DNA from: Gammaproteobacteria bacterium
GTDB taxonomy: Bacteria; Pseudomonadota; Gammaproteobacteria; Competibacterales; Competibacteraceae
Length of the DNA: 64,000 bases
Reading direction: 5' to 3'
Assembly (NCBI GenBank): GCA_024235135.1
Contig: JACKMZ010000001.1
Location: 398,501 to 462,500, forward strand
The translations under genes and the position numbers were made by a program. Below, piece by piece: positions 26,018 to 33,852 of this stretch. Position 1 is the stretch's first letter. Each line of letters begins with the position of its first letter. The notes beneath the pieces are model-generated. The model worked only from the letters and a program-made list of their open reading frames with translations, did no database searches and was not told the DNA's origin.

Positions 26018-27415
26018 ATGGGCAATGATATGTCAGCAAAATCGAACATAGATGCGGCCGCTGCGGACGAGAAGCAGAAAGTTCCGCAGATACCCGGCTA
26101 CACGATCGAAAAGCCCCTGGGCAAGGGTGCGATGGCGGCGGTGTATCTGGCTGTGCAGAACGCACTGGAACGCCAGGTGGCGCTCAAGGTGATGGCGAGC
26201 TCGCTGAGCGTCGATGAAACCTTCCGCCGGCGTTTCGTGAAGGAAGGGCGCATCATTGGCCAGCTCAGTCATCAGCACATTATCACGGTGTACGACATCG
26301 GTGAGTACGAAGGCTATTACTACATGGCCATGGAATACATTGGCCACGGCACGCTGAGGGAACGTATCGAACGCGGCATGCCCCCCGAGCGCGCGGTCAG
26401 CATCCTCTGTCAGATCGCCAAGGCGCTGGGTTACGCCCATGGGCGCGGTTTCGTGCATCGCGATGTCAAACCAGCCAATATCCTGTTTCGCGACGATGAA
26501 ACGGCCGTGCTTTCGGATTTCGGTATCGCCCGCGGTTTCGACGAAAGCACGCGGCTGACCATGGCGGGCTGGACGCTGGGCACGCCGAATTACATGAGCC
26601 CGGAGCAGGCCCTGGGCAAAACACTTGATGCGCGCAGCGATCTGTACGCGCTGGGTGTGGTGTTTTACGAGATGTTGGTCGGCGCCCGCCCTTACAAGGC
26701 AACGGATTCCATATCCCTGGCCTTGAAGCATGTCAGCGAGCCCATCCCTCGGTTGCCGGACAATCTGGCCATCTACCAGGGCATCATTGACAATCTACTG
26801 GCCAAGGACCCCAACGACCGGTTTGCGCACGCCGAGGAACTGATCAAGGCGGCAACGCATGTGCAGACCACGGGTAAGGCTATGCCGCCGCCGGTCGTCA
26901 AGCGCACCGAGACCGTGACGCCTCCACCCAAGCCACCGGCGGTATCCCCGGCGCCTCCCAGCAAGAAAACCTGGATCGGGTGGTTGGTGGGTATCGTACT
27001 CGTGTTGTTGCTGGGAGGCGCCGGAGCGTATCTGGCGATGAACCGCAACGTGGTCACGCCCACACCCACGCCGCAACCCGTGCAACCGCCCAAGATCGCC
27101 AATGTGAGCGAACAGATCGCCAGTCATTTGCGGATCGCGGCGGCCAATCTGAATATCGGGTTCCTGATTTCGCCGTATAACCTCAATGCGACTTACGGCT
27201 ATTGCGAGGTGCTCAAGCTCGATGCCAATAATGCCGCGGCGCTCCGTGGACTCGACGATGTCGCGCGCGCCTATGCGCAACAGCCGGAAACCAATCGTGA
27301 CGAGTTGCACCTGGCCTTGGGGATGGTACAAGGTTGTCTCGGCTCGGCACCGAATAATCCCAGTCTGCTTTCCTTGCGCGAACGTATTCAGCAGCAAATA
27401 GGGCAAAGCCAGTAG
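26018..27415 (+). CDS. Membrane-anchored Hanks-type Ser/Thr protein kinase
   Basis: A 465-residue kinase. The catalytic domain (about 26-285) has the glycine loop GKGAMAAVY, catalytic Lys57 in VALKVM, HRDVKPAN (Asp149), DFG (167-169) and GTPNYMSPEQ, so it should be active. A Pro/Thr-rich linker (288-316) leads to one membrane segment (319-341), a second TP-rich stretch (347-358) and an external domain of about 105 residues with TPR-like helices (LNATYGYCEVLKLDANNAAALRG). This is the usual inside-kinase, outside-sensor layout. pyk follows 33 nt after the stop. An ATG 4 codons downstream is an alternative start. Confidence 0.92.
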   Translation: MGNDMSAKSNIDAAAADEKQKVPQIPGYTIEKPLGKGAMAAVYLAVQNALERQVALKVMASSLSVDETFRRRFVKEGRIIGQLSHQHIITVYDIGEYEGYYYMAMEYIGHGTLRERIERGMPPERAVSILCQIAKALGYAHGRGFVHRDVKPANILFRDDETAVLSDFGIARGFDESTRLTMAGWTLGTPNYMSPEQALGKTLDARSDLYALGVVFYEMLVGARPYKATDSISLALKHVSEPIPRLPDNLAIYQGIIDNLLAKDPNDRFAHAEELIKAATHVQTTGKAMPPPVVKRTETVTPPPKPPAVSPAPPSKKTWIGWLVGIVLVLLLGGAGAYLAMNRNVVTPTPTPQPVQPPKIANVSEQIASHLRIAAANLNIGFLISPYNLNATYGYCEVLKLDANNAAALRGLDDVARAYAQQPETNRDELHLALGMVQGCLGSAPNNPSLLSLRERIQQQIGQSQ

Positions 27416-27448
27416 CCGGCTTGTTGGCGTGCGCTTGAGATAGGTGAC

Positions 27449-28870
27449 ATGCAACTTCCTGATCACAAAACCAAGATTGTCTGCACCATCGGTCCGGCTT
27501 CCAATAGTCAGCCGGTGCTGGAGGAAATGATACGACGGGGGATGAATGTCGCGCGCCTGAATTTCGCCCACGGCGACTTCGCGGCCCATAAGACCACCAT
27601 CGCCACGATACGCGCGGCCGCCCAGGCGGTTGGCCAGCGGGTCTCCATCCTGGCGGATCTGCCAGGCCCCAAGATTCGCGTTGGCAAACTGGCCGAGCCG
27701 CGCGAGTTGACGCACGGAGACACGTTGACGCTGTGCGCCGAGAATGAGCCCAAGGATACGATCGCCGTACCGGTCAATTTTTCGACCCTGCCGCAGGTCG
27801 TGCGCAGCGGGCAAACCATATTTCTCAATGATGGTTTCATTCAACTGGAAGTCCTGGAGGTCGCCGAACAGACCGTGCGATGCCGGGTCATGGTGGGGGG
27901 TGTCTTGCGTTCCCACAAGGGACTGAACGTACCGGGCGTGGATCTGGGCATCAGCGCCTTTACCGAAGACGATCGCCGGGGATTGCAGTTCGCCGTGGAA
28001 AATGGCGTGGACGCGGTGAGTCAATCCTTCGTGCAAAACCCCGACGACATCGTGGCGGTGCGGGAAGCGGCGCGGGCGAGTGGCCGGGTGCCGATGATCT
28101 TCGCCAAGATCGAGCGATCGCTGGCGCTGGACAACTACGAAGCCATCCTGGCCGTCGCCGATGGCGTGATGGTGGCGCGGGGTGATCTGGGTGTGGAGAT
28201 TCCGCTGCAAAACATCGCGGTCGTGCAAAAACGGCTGATCCGTCAGGCAAACCTATTGGGCAAGCCCGTGATCACCGCGACCCAGATGTTGGAATCGATG
28301 ACGGCCAACCGTCGGCCGACCCGCGCCGAGGTGACGGATGTGGCCAACGCCATACTCGATGGCACGGACTGCGTCATGTTGTCGGAGGAATCCGCCACCG
28401 GCGCCTATCCCCTGGACGCAGTCCATATGTTGGCGTGCATTGCCAGTGCGACGGAAAACGAAGGGCGAGGCGAGCGGGTGCGGGAAATCCTCAACCGGGC
28501 CATGGCGCAGGGCACCATCAGTGTCGAGGACTTGATCGCCATGAGCGTGCAAAATTCCGTCGAGCGATTGCCGGCGGTTGCCGTGCTGACGCCGACTTAT
28601 TCCGGGACGACGGCCCGCCGTATCGCGCGTTTCCGCCTTCCGGTCTGGGTGATGGCCATGAGCACGCGGGAAGCGACCTGTCAGGCGCTACAGTTTTCCT
28701 ACGGGGTTTATCCCTTGCATGAAGTGGAATATCAGGAAGATTGGGAGGCTTACGCCCGACATTGGTTGACCCAGCAGGGCGTCACCCAGGGCATGGCCGT
28801 GCTGACCCAGGGGCCGTCTTCCCAGCATCCCGGCGCCACCAACAACATGCGGATTATCGAACTGCAGTAG
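27449..28870 (+). CDS. pyk: Pyruvate kinase
   Basis: Catalyses phosphoenolpyruvate plus ADP to pyruvate plus ATP. The 473-residue protein has the N-terminal KIVCTIGPAS, the active-site segment IFAKIE and the signature MVARGDLGVEIP. It also has ATQMLESM and the C-terminal allosteric domain. It lies just downstream of a Ser/Thr kinase gene; cotranscription is possible, and phosphorylation of Pyk by Hanks kinases is known in other bacteria, but a link here is speculation. Confidence 0.96.
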   Translation: MQLPDHKTKIVCTIGPASNSQPVLEEMIRRGMNVARLNFAHGDFAAHKTTIATIRAAAQAVGQRVSILADLPGPKIRVGKLAEPRELTHGDTLTLCAENEPKDTIAVPVNFSTLPQVVRSGQTIFLNDGFIQLEVLEVAEQTVRCRVMVGGVLRSHKGLNVPGVDLGISAFTEDDRRGLQFAVENGVDAVSQSFVQNPDDIVAVREAARASGRVPMIFAKIERSLALDNYEAILAVADGVMVARGDLGVEIPLQNIAVVQKRLIRQANLLGKPVITATQMLESMTANRRPTRAEVTDVANAILDGTDCVMLSEESATGAYPLDAVHMLACIASATENEGRGERVREILNRAMAQGTISVEDLIAMSVQNSVERLPAVAVLTPTYSGTTARRIARFRLPVWVMAMSTREATCQALQFSYGVYPLHEVEYQEDWEAYARHWLTQQGVTQGMAVLTQGPSSQHPGATNNMRIIELQ

Positions 28871-28942
28871 GTTGCCGTCGGATTCTCCTCATCTCGATCG
28901 ACCGGTTACGCGAGGGGCTGGTCTGGGCGAACATACCGGTCC

Positions 28943-29620
28943 ATGCGTTATCTTAATCTGGAACATATTGAGCAGTCCCTGCGCCAAGTGCAGCGGGATT
29001 TCACGGCTATCAACGACCAGTTGGATGTCAAGCGCGAGGATATGACCGACGAACTCGTTCATAATCTGCTCTGTGCTTACCGCTATCTGGATGATCTGGT
29101 GGATCGTCGCGATGACTTGTTCGCCGATAGTGGACTCGAAGAGTTGCTGGAACTGAACCATCGTATCTTGTGCGGCGAGGAGCCGTCGGTGCGCAAAGAA
29201 TATTTTCGGCACATTTTGGCCACCGAGGAAAAATTTTCCCGCAATCTGCACTGGGTGAGGGACTGGTATGCCTCGCATCGCAAAGACCCGGTTTACAAAC
29301 GCGCGGCGGGGGTTTATGTGCGCATTCTCTGCCAGCCGCAGTTATTCATCGAAGGCAATCACCGCACCGGCTCGTTGATCGCCAGCTTGGAGCTGGTGCG
29401 TCACGGCAAGCCGCCCTTCGTATTGTCCACGGAAAACGCAGTCGCTTATTTCAACCCGTCGTCCGTGATCAAATGGAAGAATCGCATGAAATATATGGAC
29501 CGGACCTTCCATATTCCGGGTTTGAAAAAGAAATTCGGAAAGTTTCTCGAAAAGCAGGCCGATTACGGTAATTTGCTGCCGCCTAGCGAACCCCTGGCGG
29601 TTCCTGCTTCTTGGGGATAA
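28943..29620 (+). CDS. Fic-like protein lacking the catalytic histidine
   Basis: A 225-residue all-alpha-looking protein. Residues 133-143 read QLFIEGNHRTG, matching the Fic core H-x-F-x-(D/E)-G-N-x-R-x-x except that the catalytic His is Gln133. Phe135, Glu137, Gly138, Asn139 and Arg141, the anion- and metal-binding positions, are kept. Helical sequence before the motif (RILCQP) and after it (SLIASLELVRHGKPPF) also fits a Fic core. No inhibitory (S/T)xxxE(G/N) helix is obvious. There is no antitoxin gene beside it. It lies between pyk and the mtn operon. It may be a non-AMPylating Fic homologue; identification rests mainly on this motif. Confidence 0.6.
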   Translation: MRYLNLEHIEQSLRQVQRDFTAINDQLDVKREDMTDELVHNLLCAYRYLDDLVDRRDDLFADSGLEELLELNHRILCGEEPSVRKEYFRHILATEEKFSRNLHWVRDWYASHRKDPVYKRAAGVYVRILCQPQLFIEGNHRTGSLIASLELVRHGKPPFVLSTENAVAYFNPSSVIKWKNRMKYMDRTFHIPGLKKKFGKFLEKQADYGNLLPPSEPLAVPASWG

Positions 29621-29728
29621 AGACGTCAGGCCGACGTTTCTAGGCGAGTGGCGAGTGGCGTCGCGACGGTGTACAGATTTCCGAGTATGCTTTAGAGTAT
29701 CGGGCCCTCCTAATTCAAGGGAAGAATC

Positions 29729-30349
29729 ATGCAGCAGGCGCCCCCGGATTTTTCCGTTAAGGCCCAACAGCTTATCGAAGTCGGGCGATTTTTTTTCGAG
29801 CGCGGGTGGGTGCCCGCGACCAGCGGCAATTTTTCCGCCCGGCTGGATGACGATCGCTTGGCGATCACCGTGTCCGGGCGGCACAAGGGTCGACTAGGGG
29901 AAGCCGACATCATGCTCGTGGATGGCCAAGGCCAATCCCTGTCGGCGGGCCGGAAGCCCTCGGCGGAAACGCTGTTGCATACCCTGTTGTACCGGCGCGA
30001 CCCGGACATCCGCGCCGTATTGCATACCCATTCCGTCAACGCCACGGTATTATCGAAAACCGGCCGCACCGAACTGCGTTTGCGGGATTACGAAGTACAG
30101 AAGGCGTTTCCCGGCATCGACAGCCATGATTGTGAAATCACGGTGCCGATAATTCCCAATGACCAGGACATGGAGCGATTGGCTGATCGGGTCGTGGAAT
30201 TGTTGGATCGCCAACCCATACCCGGTTATCTCATCGCCGGGCACGGCTTGTATACCTGGGGGAATTCGGTGGACGATGCTTGCCGGCATATCGAAGCTTT
30301 CGAGTTCCTGTTTGAATGTGAAGTGCTGACGCGGAGGCTAGGCCAATGA
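29729..30349 (+). CDS. mtnB: Methylthioribulose-1-phosphate dehydratase MtnB
   Basis: A class II aldolase-fold zinc enzyme in the methionine salvage pathway. The 206-residue protein has ATSGNFSARL near the N-terminus, the zinc-binding pair in LHTHSVNAT and the downstream His in GHGLYTWG. GGGAAG lies upstream of the ATG. Its stop overlaps the mtnD start by 4 nt (ATGA), giving an mtnB-mtnD-mtnC operon. Confidence 0.95.
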   Translation: MQQAPPDFSVKAQQLIEVGRFFFERGWVPATSGNFSARLDDDRLAITVSGRHKGRLGEADIMLVDGQGQSLSAGRKPSAETLLHTLLYRRDPDIRAVLHTHSVNATVLSKTGRTELRLRDYEVQKAFPGIDSHDCEITVPIIPNDQDMERLADRVVELLDRQPIPGYLIAGHGLYTWGNSVDDACRHIEAFEFLFECEVLTRRLGQ

Positions 30350-30888
30350 GTGAGTTGAAAATCTTCCCCGATACCGATCCGGGCTCGGCCCAGGTGTATG
30401 GCGACTACCCGGCGATCGCTCGCGAGCTGAACGCCGTCGGCGTGCTGTTCGAACGTTGGACGGCGGACCGCCCCCTGTCCGCACAAGCCGATCAGAAGGA
30501 GGTCCTGGCCGCGTACCGGGAGCCCGTCGCACGCCTGATGAAAGAGTACGATTTCCAGTCGGCGGACGTCATCAGCCTCAAGCCCGATCATCCAGACAAA
30601 GAGGCGCTACGCGCTAAGTTCCTCGACGAACACACGCACAGCGATTACGAAGTGCGTTTCTTCGTGGGCGGCAAGGGTCTGTTTTGCATTCACACGGCAA
30701 ACCGGGTCTATGCGATATTGTGCGAACAGGGTGATCTCATCAGTGTGCCGGCTAATACCACGCACTGGTTCGACATGGGGCCGCAGCCGGATTTCAAGTG
30801 CATCCGCCTGTTCACGACCCCGGAAGGTTGGGTCGCCAATTTCACTGGCAGCGACATCGCCGGCCGTTTTCCGCGCTACGGGGAATAA
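30346..30888 (+). CDS. mtnD: Acireductone dioxygenase MtnD
   Basis: A metal-dependent cupin dioxygenase that gives the ketoacid precursor of methionine with Fe, or an off-pathway product with Ni. The 180-residue protein has the metal ligands in EHTHSDYEVRFF (two His, one Glu) and a further His in PANTTHWFDMG. It is coupled to mtnB by ATGA overlap, and mtnC starts 4 nt after its stop. Confidence 0.96.
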   Translation: MSELKIFPDTDPGSAQVYGDYPAIARELNAVGVLFERWTADRPLSAQADQKEVLAAYREPVARLMKEYDFQSADVISLKPDHPDKEALRAKFLDEHTHSDYEVRFFVGGKGLFCIHTANRVYAILCEQGDLISVPANTTHWFDMGPQPDFKCIRLFTTPEGWVANFTGSDIAGRFPRYGE

Positions 30889-30892
30889 CCCC

Positions 30893-31591
30893 ATGGCTTG
30901 GGCGATCCTCACCGACATCGAGGGCACGACTTCATCCCTGTCCTTTGTCCAGGACGTGCTATTCCCCTATGCCAGAGAGCGTCTGGCGGAGTTTGTTCAA
31001 ACCCGAAAGGATGATGCGCTGGTCTTGCGCATTTTGGCGGATGCGCGCGCCGAAGCCGGTATCGAGTTGGACGAGGCGGGGTTGATCGCACAATTGACGG
31101 CCTGGATCGATGCCGATCAGAAAATCAACCCCCTCAAAGAACTGCAGGGTCTGATTTGGGAGGATGGCTATAAGCGTGGCGATTTCACCGGACATGTGTA
31201 TCGTGACGCCTGGTACCGACTGCAGGCGTGGAAGCGGCAGGGACTGGATTTGTACGTGTATTCCTCGGGCTCGGTCCACGCCCAACGCCTATTGTTCGAA
31301 CACACCGACTACGGCGATCTGCGGCCCTTGTTCTCGGGTTATTTCGACACCACCATCGGGCATAAGCGCGAGGCCGATTCCTATCGAATCATCGCCCATA
31401 CCCTGCGTATGACGCCGAAGGATATCCTGTTCTTGTCGGATGTGGTGGAAGAGTTGGACGCAGCTCGCATAGCGGGGCTGCATACCTGCCAACTGGTGCG
31501 CGGTGGCGACCTGGACGCCACGGCGGCTCATCCCCAGGCGCGGGGTTTCGATATGATCAAACTTCCCTGGAGTCTGTCGGGGACAGCGTAG
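30893..31591 (+). CDS. mtnC: Enolase-phosphatase E1 MtnC
   Basis: A HAD-superfamily enzyme that enolises and dephosphorylates diketo-methylthiopentyl phosphate. The 232-residue protein has the N-terminal DxE variant of the HAD motif (TDIEGTTS, Asp8 and Glu10), YSSGSVHAQ and the acidic FLSDVVEELDAA near the C-terminus. Start ATG 30893 lies 4 nt after the mtnD stop; the longer frame from 30710 inside mtnD is rejected. mtnA and the nucleosidase step are not in this window. Confidence 0.95.
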   Translation: MAWAILTDIEGTTSSLSFVQDVLFPYARERLAEFVQTRKDDALVLRILADARAEAGIELDEAGLIAQLTAWIDADQKINPLKELQGLIWEDGYKRGDFTGHVYRDAWYRLQAWKRQGLDLYVYSSGSVHAQRLLFEHTDYGDLRPLFSGYFDTTIGHKREADSYRIIAHTLRMTPKDILFLSDVVEELDAARIAGLHTCQLVRGGDLDATAAHPQARGFDMIKLPWSLSGTA

Positions 31592-31753
31592 CCAGCTGCG
31601 GTATGCTTGGCATCGTGCCGCAGTGCTTCGATGAAACCACGCTGAGCCATCTCAAGTCGACCTGAATTCCGCCAGCGTTCAGTTTGTGTTCATTTTGCTT
31701 GAGGGAAACTAGTCTCAAACAAAAGTGTTTCCCACCCAGCCGAGGAAGAAAAA

Positions 31754-32122
31754 ATGTCAACCATGCTGAAAACCCTGTTGTTAGGCAGTACGCTGTTGCT
31801 GGGCGCCTGCGCCACCACTTATCAACCCCATCAGTACGCTATGGGTGGTGCCGTCACCGGCGCGGCCCTGGGCGCCGTGGCGGGACATCAGATCAATCAC
31901 AAGAATGGCGCTTATTTCGGCGCCGCCACGGGTGCGCTGGTCGGCGGATTGATCGGCAACGCCTACGATCAGAACCAAAATTCCTTTTATCAAGAGCCAC
32001 CCAGACGTTTGGATTCCGGTGGGTACAGCCAGAATCCCTACGGCGGCAGTAATTCCTACAACGGTTCCTACAACAACAATTATCCCAATTACTCTTCGGA
32101 TCGCAGCGCCTACTACAAGTAG
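31754..32122 (+). CDS. Glycine-zipper 2TM-domain lipoprotein
   Basis: A 122-residue lipoprotein. The lipobox LLGAC places the lipidated Cys at 19. Residues about 30-72 form a glycine-zipper hairpin (GGAVTGAALGAVAGH ... GAATGALVGGLIGNAYDQNQ), as in SlyB/OsmB-type outer-membrane lipoproteins. The C-terminal 45 residues are rich in Asn, Tyr and Ser. GAGGAAG lies just before the ATG, and a strong terminator follows, so the gene is probably monocistronic. The role is likely envelope integrity, by analogy. Confidence 0.85.
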   Translation: MSTMLKTLLLGSTLLLGACATTYQPHQYAMGGAVTGAALGAVAGHQINHKNGAYFGAATGALVGGLIGNAYDQNQNSFYQEPPRRLDSGGYSQNPYGGSNSYNGSYNNNYPNYSSDRSAYYK

Positions 32123-32234
32123 TTACGGTAGCGGTATTACCCGAATTCGCCAACGGATTGGCGAGCTTCCCATCGGGAATGCGGTCAAAGCGATGGAACT
32201 ATTCCGGTTTTTGACCCGATCTAGGGGTAACCCG

Positions 32235-32266
32235 AAAAGCCGATCCCGTCACGATCGGCTTTTTTG
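32235..32266 (+). terminator. Rho-independent terminator after the lipoprotein gene
   Basis: The stem AAAAGCCGATC pairs with GATCGGCTTTT around a 7-nt loop and is followed by a T run (TTTTTTG). It lies about 110 nt after the lipoprotein stop and before cls. Confidence 0.85.
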
Positions 32267-32311
32267 TTGATCAGGTACGCAGTAGATCGGCAGCCTCTGT
32301 TGGCAAGCACG

Positions 32312-33778
32312 ATGATGCATTATATTTCTCTGCTTTCCTTGCTGAACCTTGGCTTGGTGCTGTTCGGGTATTATCACGTTCTGCGCCATCCGCGTGAGCC
32401 ACGGGCGATGCTGGTCTGGCTGCTGACTTTCCTATTACTGCCGGCTTTGGGTGTGTTGCTGTTCTTTCTGCTCAGCGACGCACGCTTGCGCCGTCGCCGC
32501 CGCCGGTTGAACCGCCGGCGGCAGCGCCTCAATCCCGAACTCTGGCGGCATCTGGAAGCGGTGCACGAGCGTTATGCACCGCACTTCGAGTCCGTACCGA
32601 ATCAGACTGATTTGCGCCGCTTCGTCGATCTGTCCACACGCATCAACGACGAACGGGCGCCCACCGGGCAAAACCAGGTGTCGATCTATCATTACCAGGC
32701 GCCCCAGGTCTGGCAAGATTTGCTGAAGGCTCTGGAGCATGCCCAGTCCCACATTCATCTGGAGTATTTCACTTTTAGCGCCGATGCCAGTGGTCGGCAT
32801 GTCGCCGAGATTCTCCAGGCGAAAGCCCGCGCCGGAGTGCGTTGCCGCCTGCTGGCGGACCATGTCGGTTCGTGGGGGTGGCCCAAGGGATTCGCGCAAG
32901 CCCTGCTGGATGCAGGCGTCGATGTCGCGTTCTTCATGCCTGTGCTTCCCTGGCGCCATCAACGCTGGCGCTTGCGGCTGAACTTCCGCAACCATCGCAA
33001 ATTGGCCGTCATTGACGGACGGGTGGCCTTTACCGGCAGCCAGAACATCGGCGATGAGTATTTCGGAGTGAATAAGGTATCGCAGAACTGGATCGATACC
33101 CATTTGCAACTGCGCGGTCCCGCCGTGCATGAATTGCAGGAGATATTCGTGGAGGACTGGCATTACGCCACCGGCGAAGATTTGTATGATCCGGTCTATT
33201 TCCCGCAGCCGGAGGTCACGCCGGGTGATCAGGGGCAAGTCGTACAGATCATTCCCTCGGGCCCCGACTACGACGCCAACATCATGCACCATTTGCTGTT
33301 GGCCGCGATCTCCGCGGCTCGGCGCACGGTACGCATCGCCTCGCCGTATTTCGTTCCCGATCCGACCATGGTGCTCAGCCTGGAAACGGCGGCTTACCGG
33401 GGAGTCCGCGTACAACTGCTGGTGCCGGCCTGGACGGATCACCGCATCGCCCTATGGGCCGGGCGCAGTTATTATCGCGAATTGTGTGCCGCGGGCGTCG
33501 AGATTTACGAGTATCAATCCGGTTTCCTGCATTCCAAGCTGGTGATCGTCGACGAAGACTGGGCCATGATCGGTTCCGCCAATATGGACGAGCGCAGTTT
33601 CCGTCTGAATTTCGAATTGACGACCGTGTTGTACGCGCATTCCGCCAGCCTTCACATGCAGGCTGAATTCGACGACATGCTGCGACAGGCCGAGCGCATC
33701 GTCCCCGAGCAGCTTCCCGATTCGCTCGGTATATCCCTGCTTCTGGGTATGGCTAGAGTCGTCTCGCCCATGTACTGA
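32312..33778 (+). CDS. cls: Cardiolipin synthase
   Basis: A membrane phospholipase D-superfamily enzyme that joins two phosphatidylglycerols, or a PG and a PE, to cardiolipin. The 488-residue protein has two N-terminal membrane segments (about 5-25 and 34-54), an Arg-rich stretch (RLRRRRRRLNRRR), and two HKD motifs: HRKLAVIDG with GSQNIGDE, and HSKLVIVDE with GSANMDER. Start ATG 32312 (or ATG 32315) gives the length of E. coli ClsA (486); the frame upstream overlaps the preceding terminator and is not coding. Confidence 0.93.
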   Translation: MMHYISLLSLLNLGLVLFGYYHVLRHPREPRAMLVWLLTFLLLPALGVLLFFLLSDARLRRRRRRLNRRRQRLNPELWRHLEAVHERYAPHFESVPNQTDLRRFVDLSTRINDERAPTGQNQVSIYHYQAPQVWQDLLKALEHAQSHIHLEYFTFSADASGRHVAEILQAKARAGVRCRLLADHVGSWGWPKGFAQALLDAGVDVAFFMPVLPWRHQRWRLRLNFRNHRKLAVIDGRVAFTGSQNIGDEYFGVNKVSQNWIDTHLQLRGPAVHELQEIFVEDWHYATGEDLYDPVYFPQPEVTPGDQGQVVQIIPSGPDYDANIMHHLLLAAISAARRTVRIASPYFVPDPTMVLSLETAAYRGVRVQLLVPAWTDHRIALWAGRSYYRELCAAGVEIYEYQSGFLHSKLVIVDEDWAMIGSANMDERSFRLNFELTTVLYAHSASLHMQAEFDDMLRQAERIVPEQLPDSLGISLLLGMARVVSPMY

Positions 33779-33834
33779 GCATCGAGTGCCAGTGGGATTA
33801 TCGACCGCCGGGGCCACGGAAAAGGATGTGCTTC

Positions 33835-33843
33835 TGTTACAAT
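33835..33843 (+). promoter_or_regulatory. Extended -10 promoter directly before uvrD
   Basis: TGTTACAAT is an extended -10 (TG, one base, TACAAT) ending 9 nt before the uvrD ATG. Transcription would start at or within a few bases of the start codon, so the mRNA would be nearly leaderless. No -35 match or LexA box is visible. Confidence 0.3.
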
Positions 33844-33852
33844 CCCTGCCCC

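Noticed and set aside
26795..28228. A 477-codon reverse-strand open frame across the first Ser/Thr kinase and pyk
   Set aside because: It lies antisense to two clear genes. Long antisense frames are common where GC-rich codon usage removes stops from the opposite strand. The product is rich in His, Arg and Gln and has no recognisable domain.
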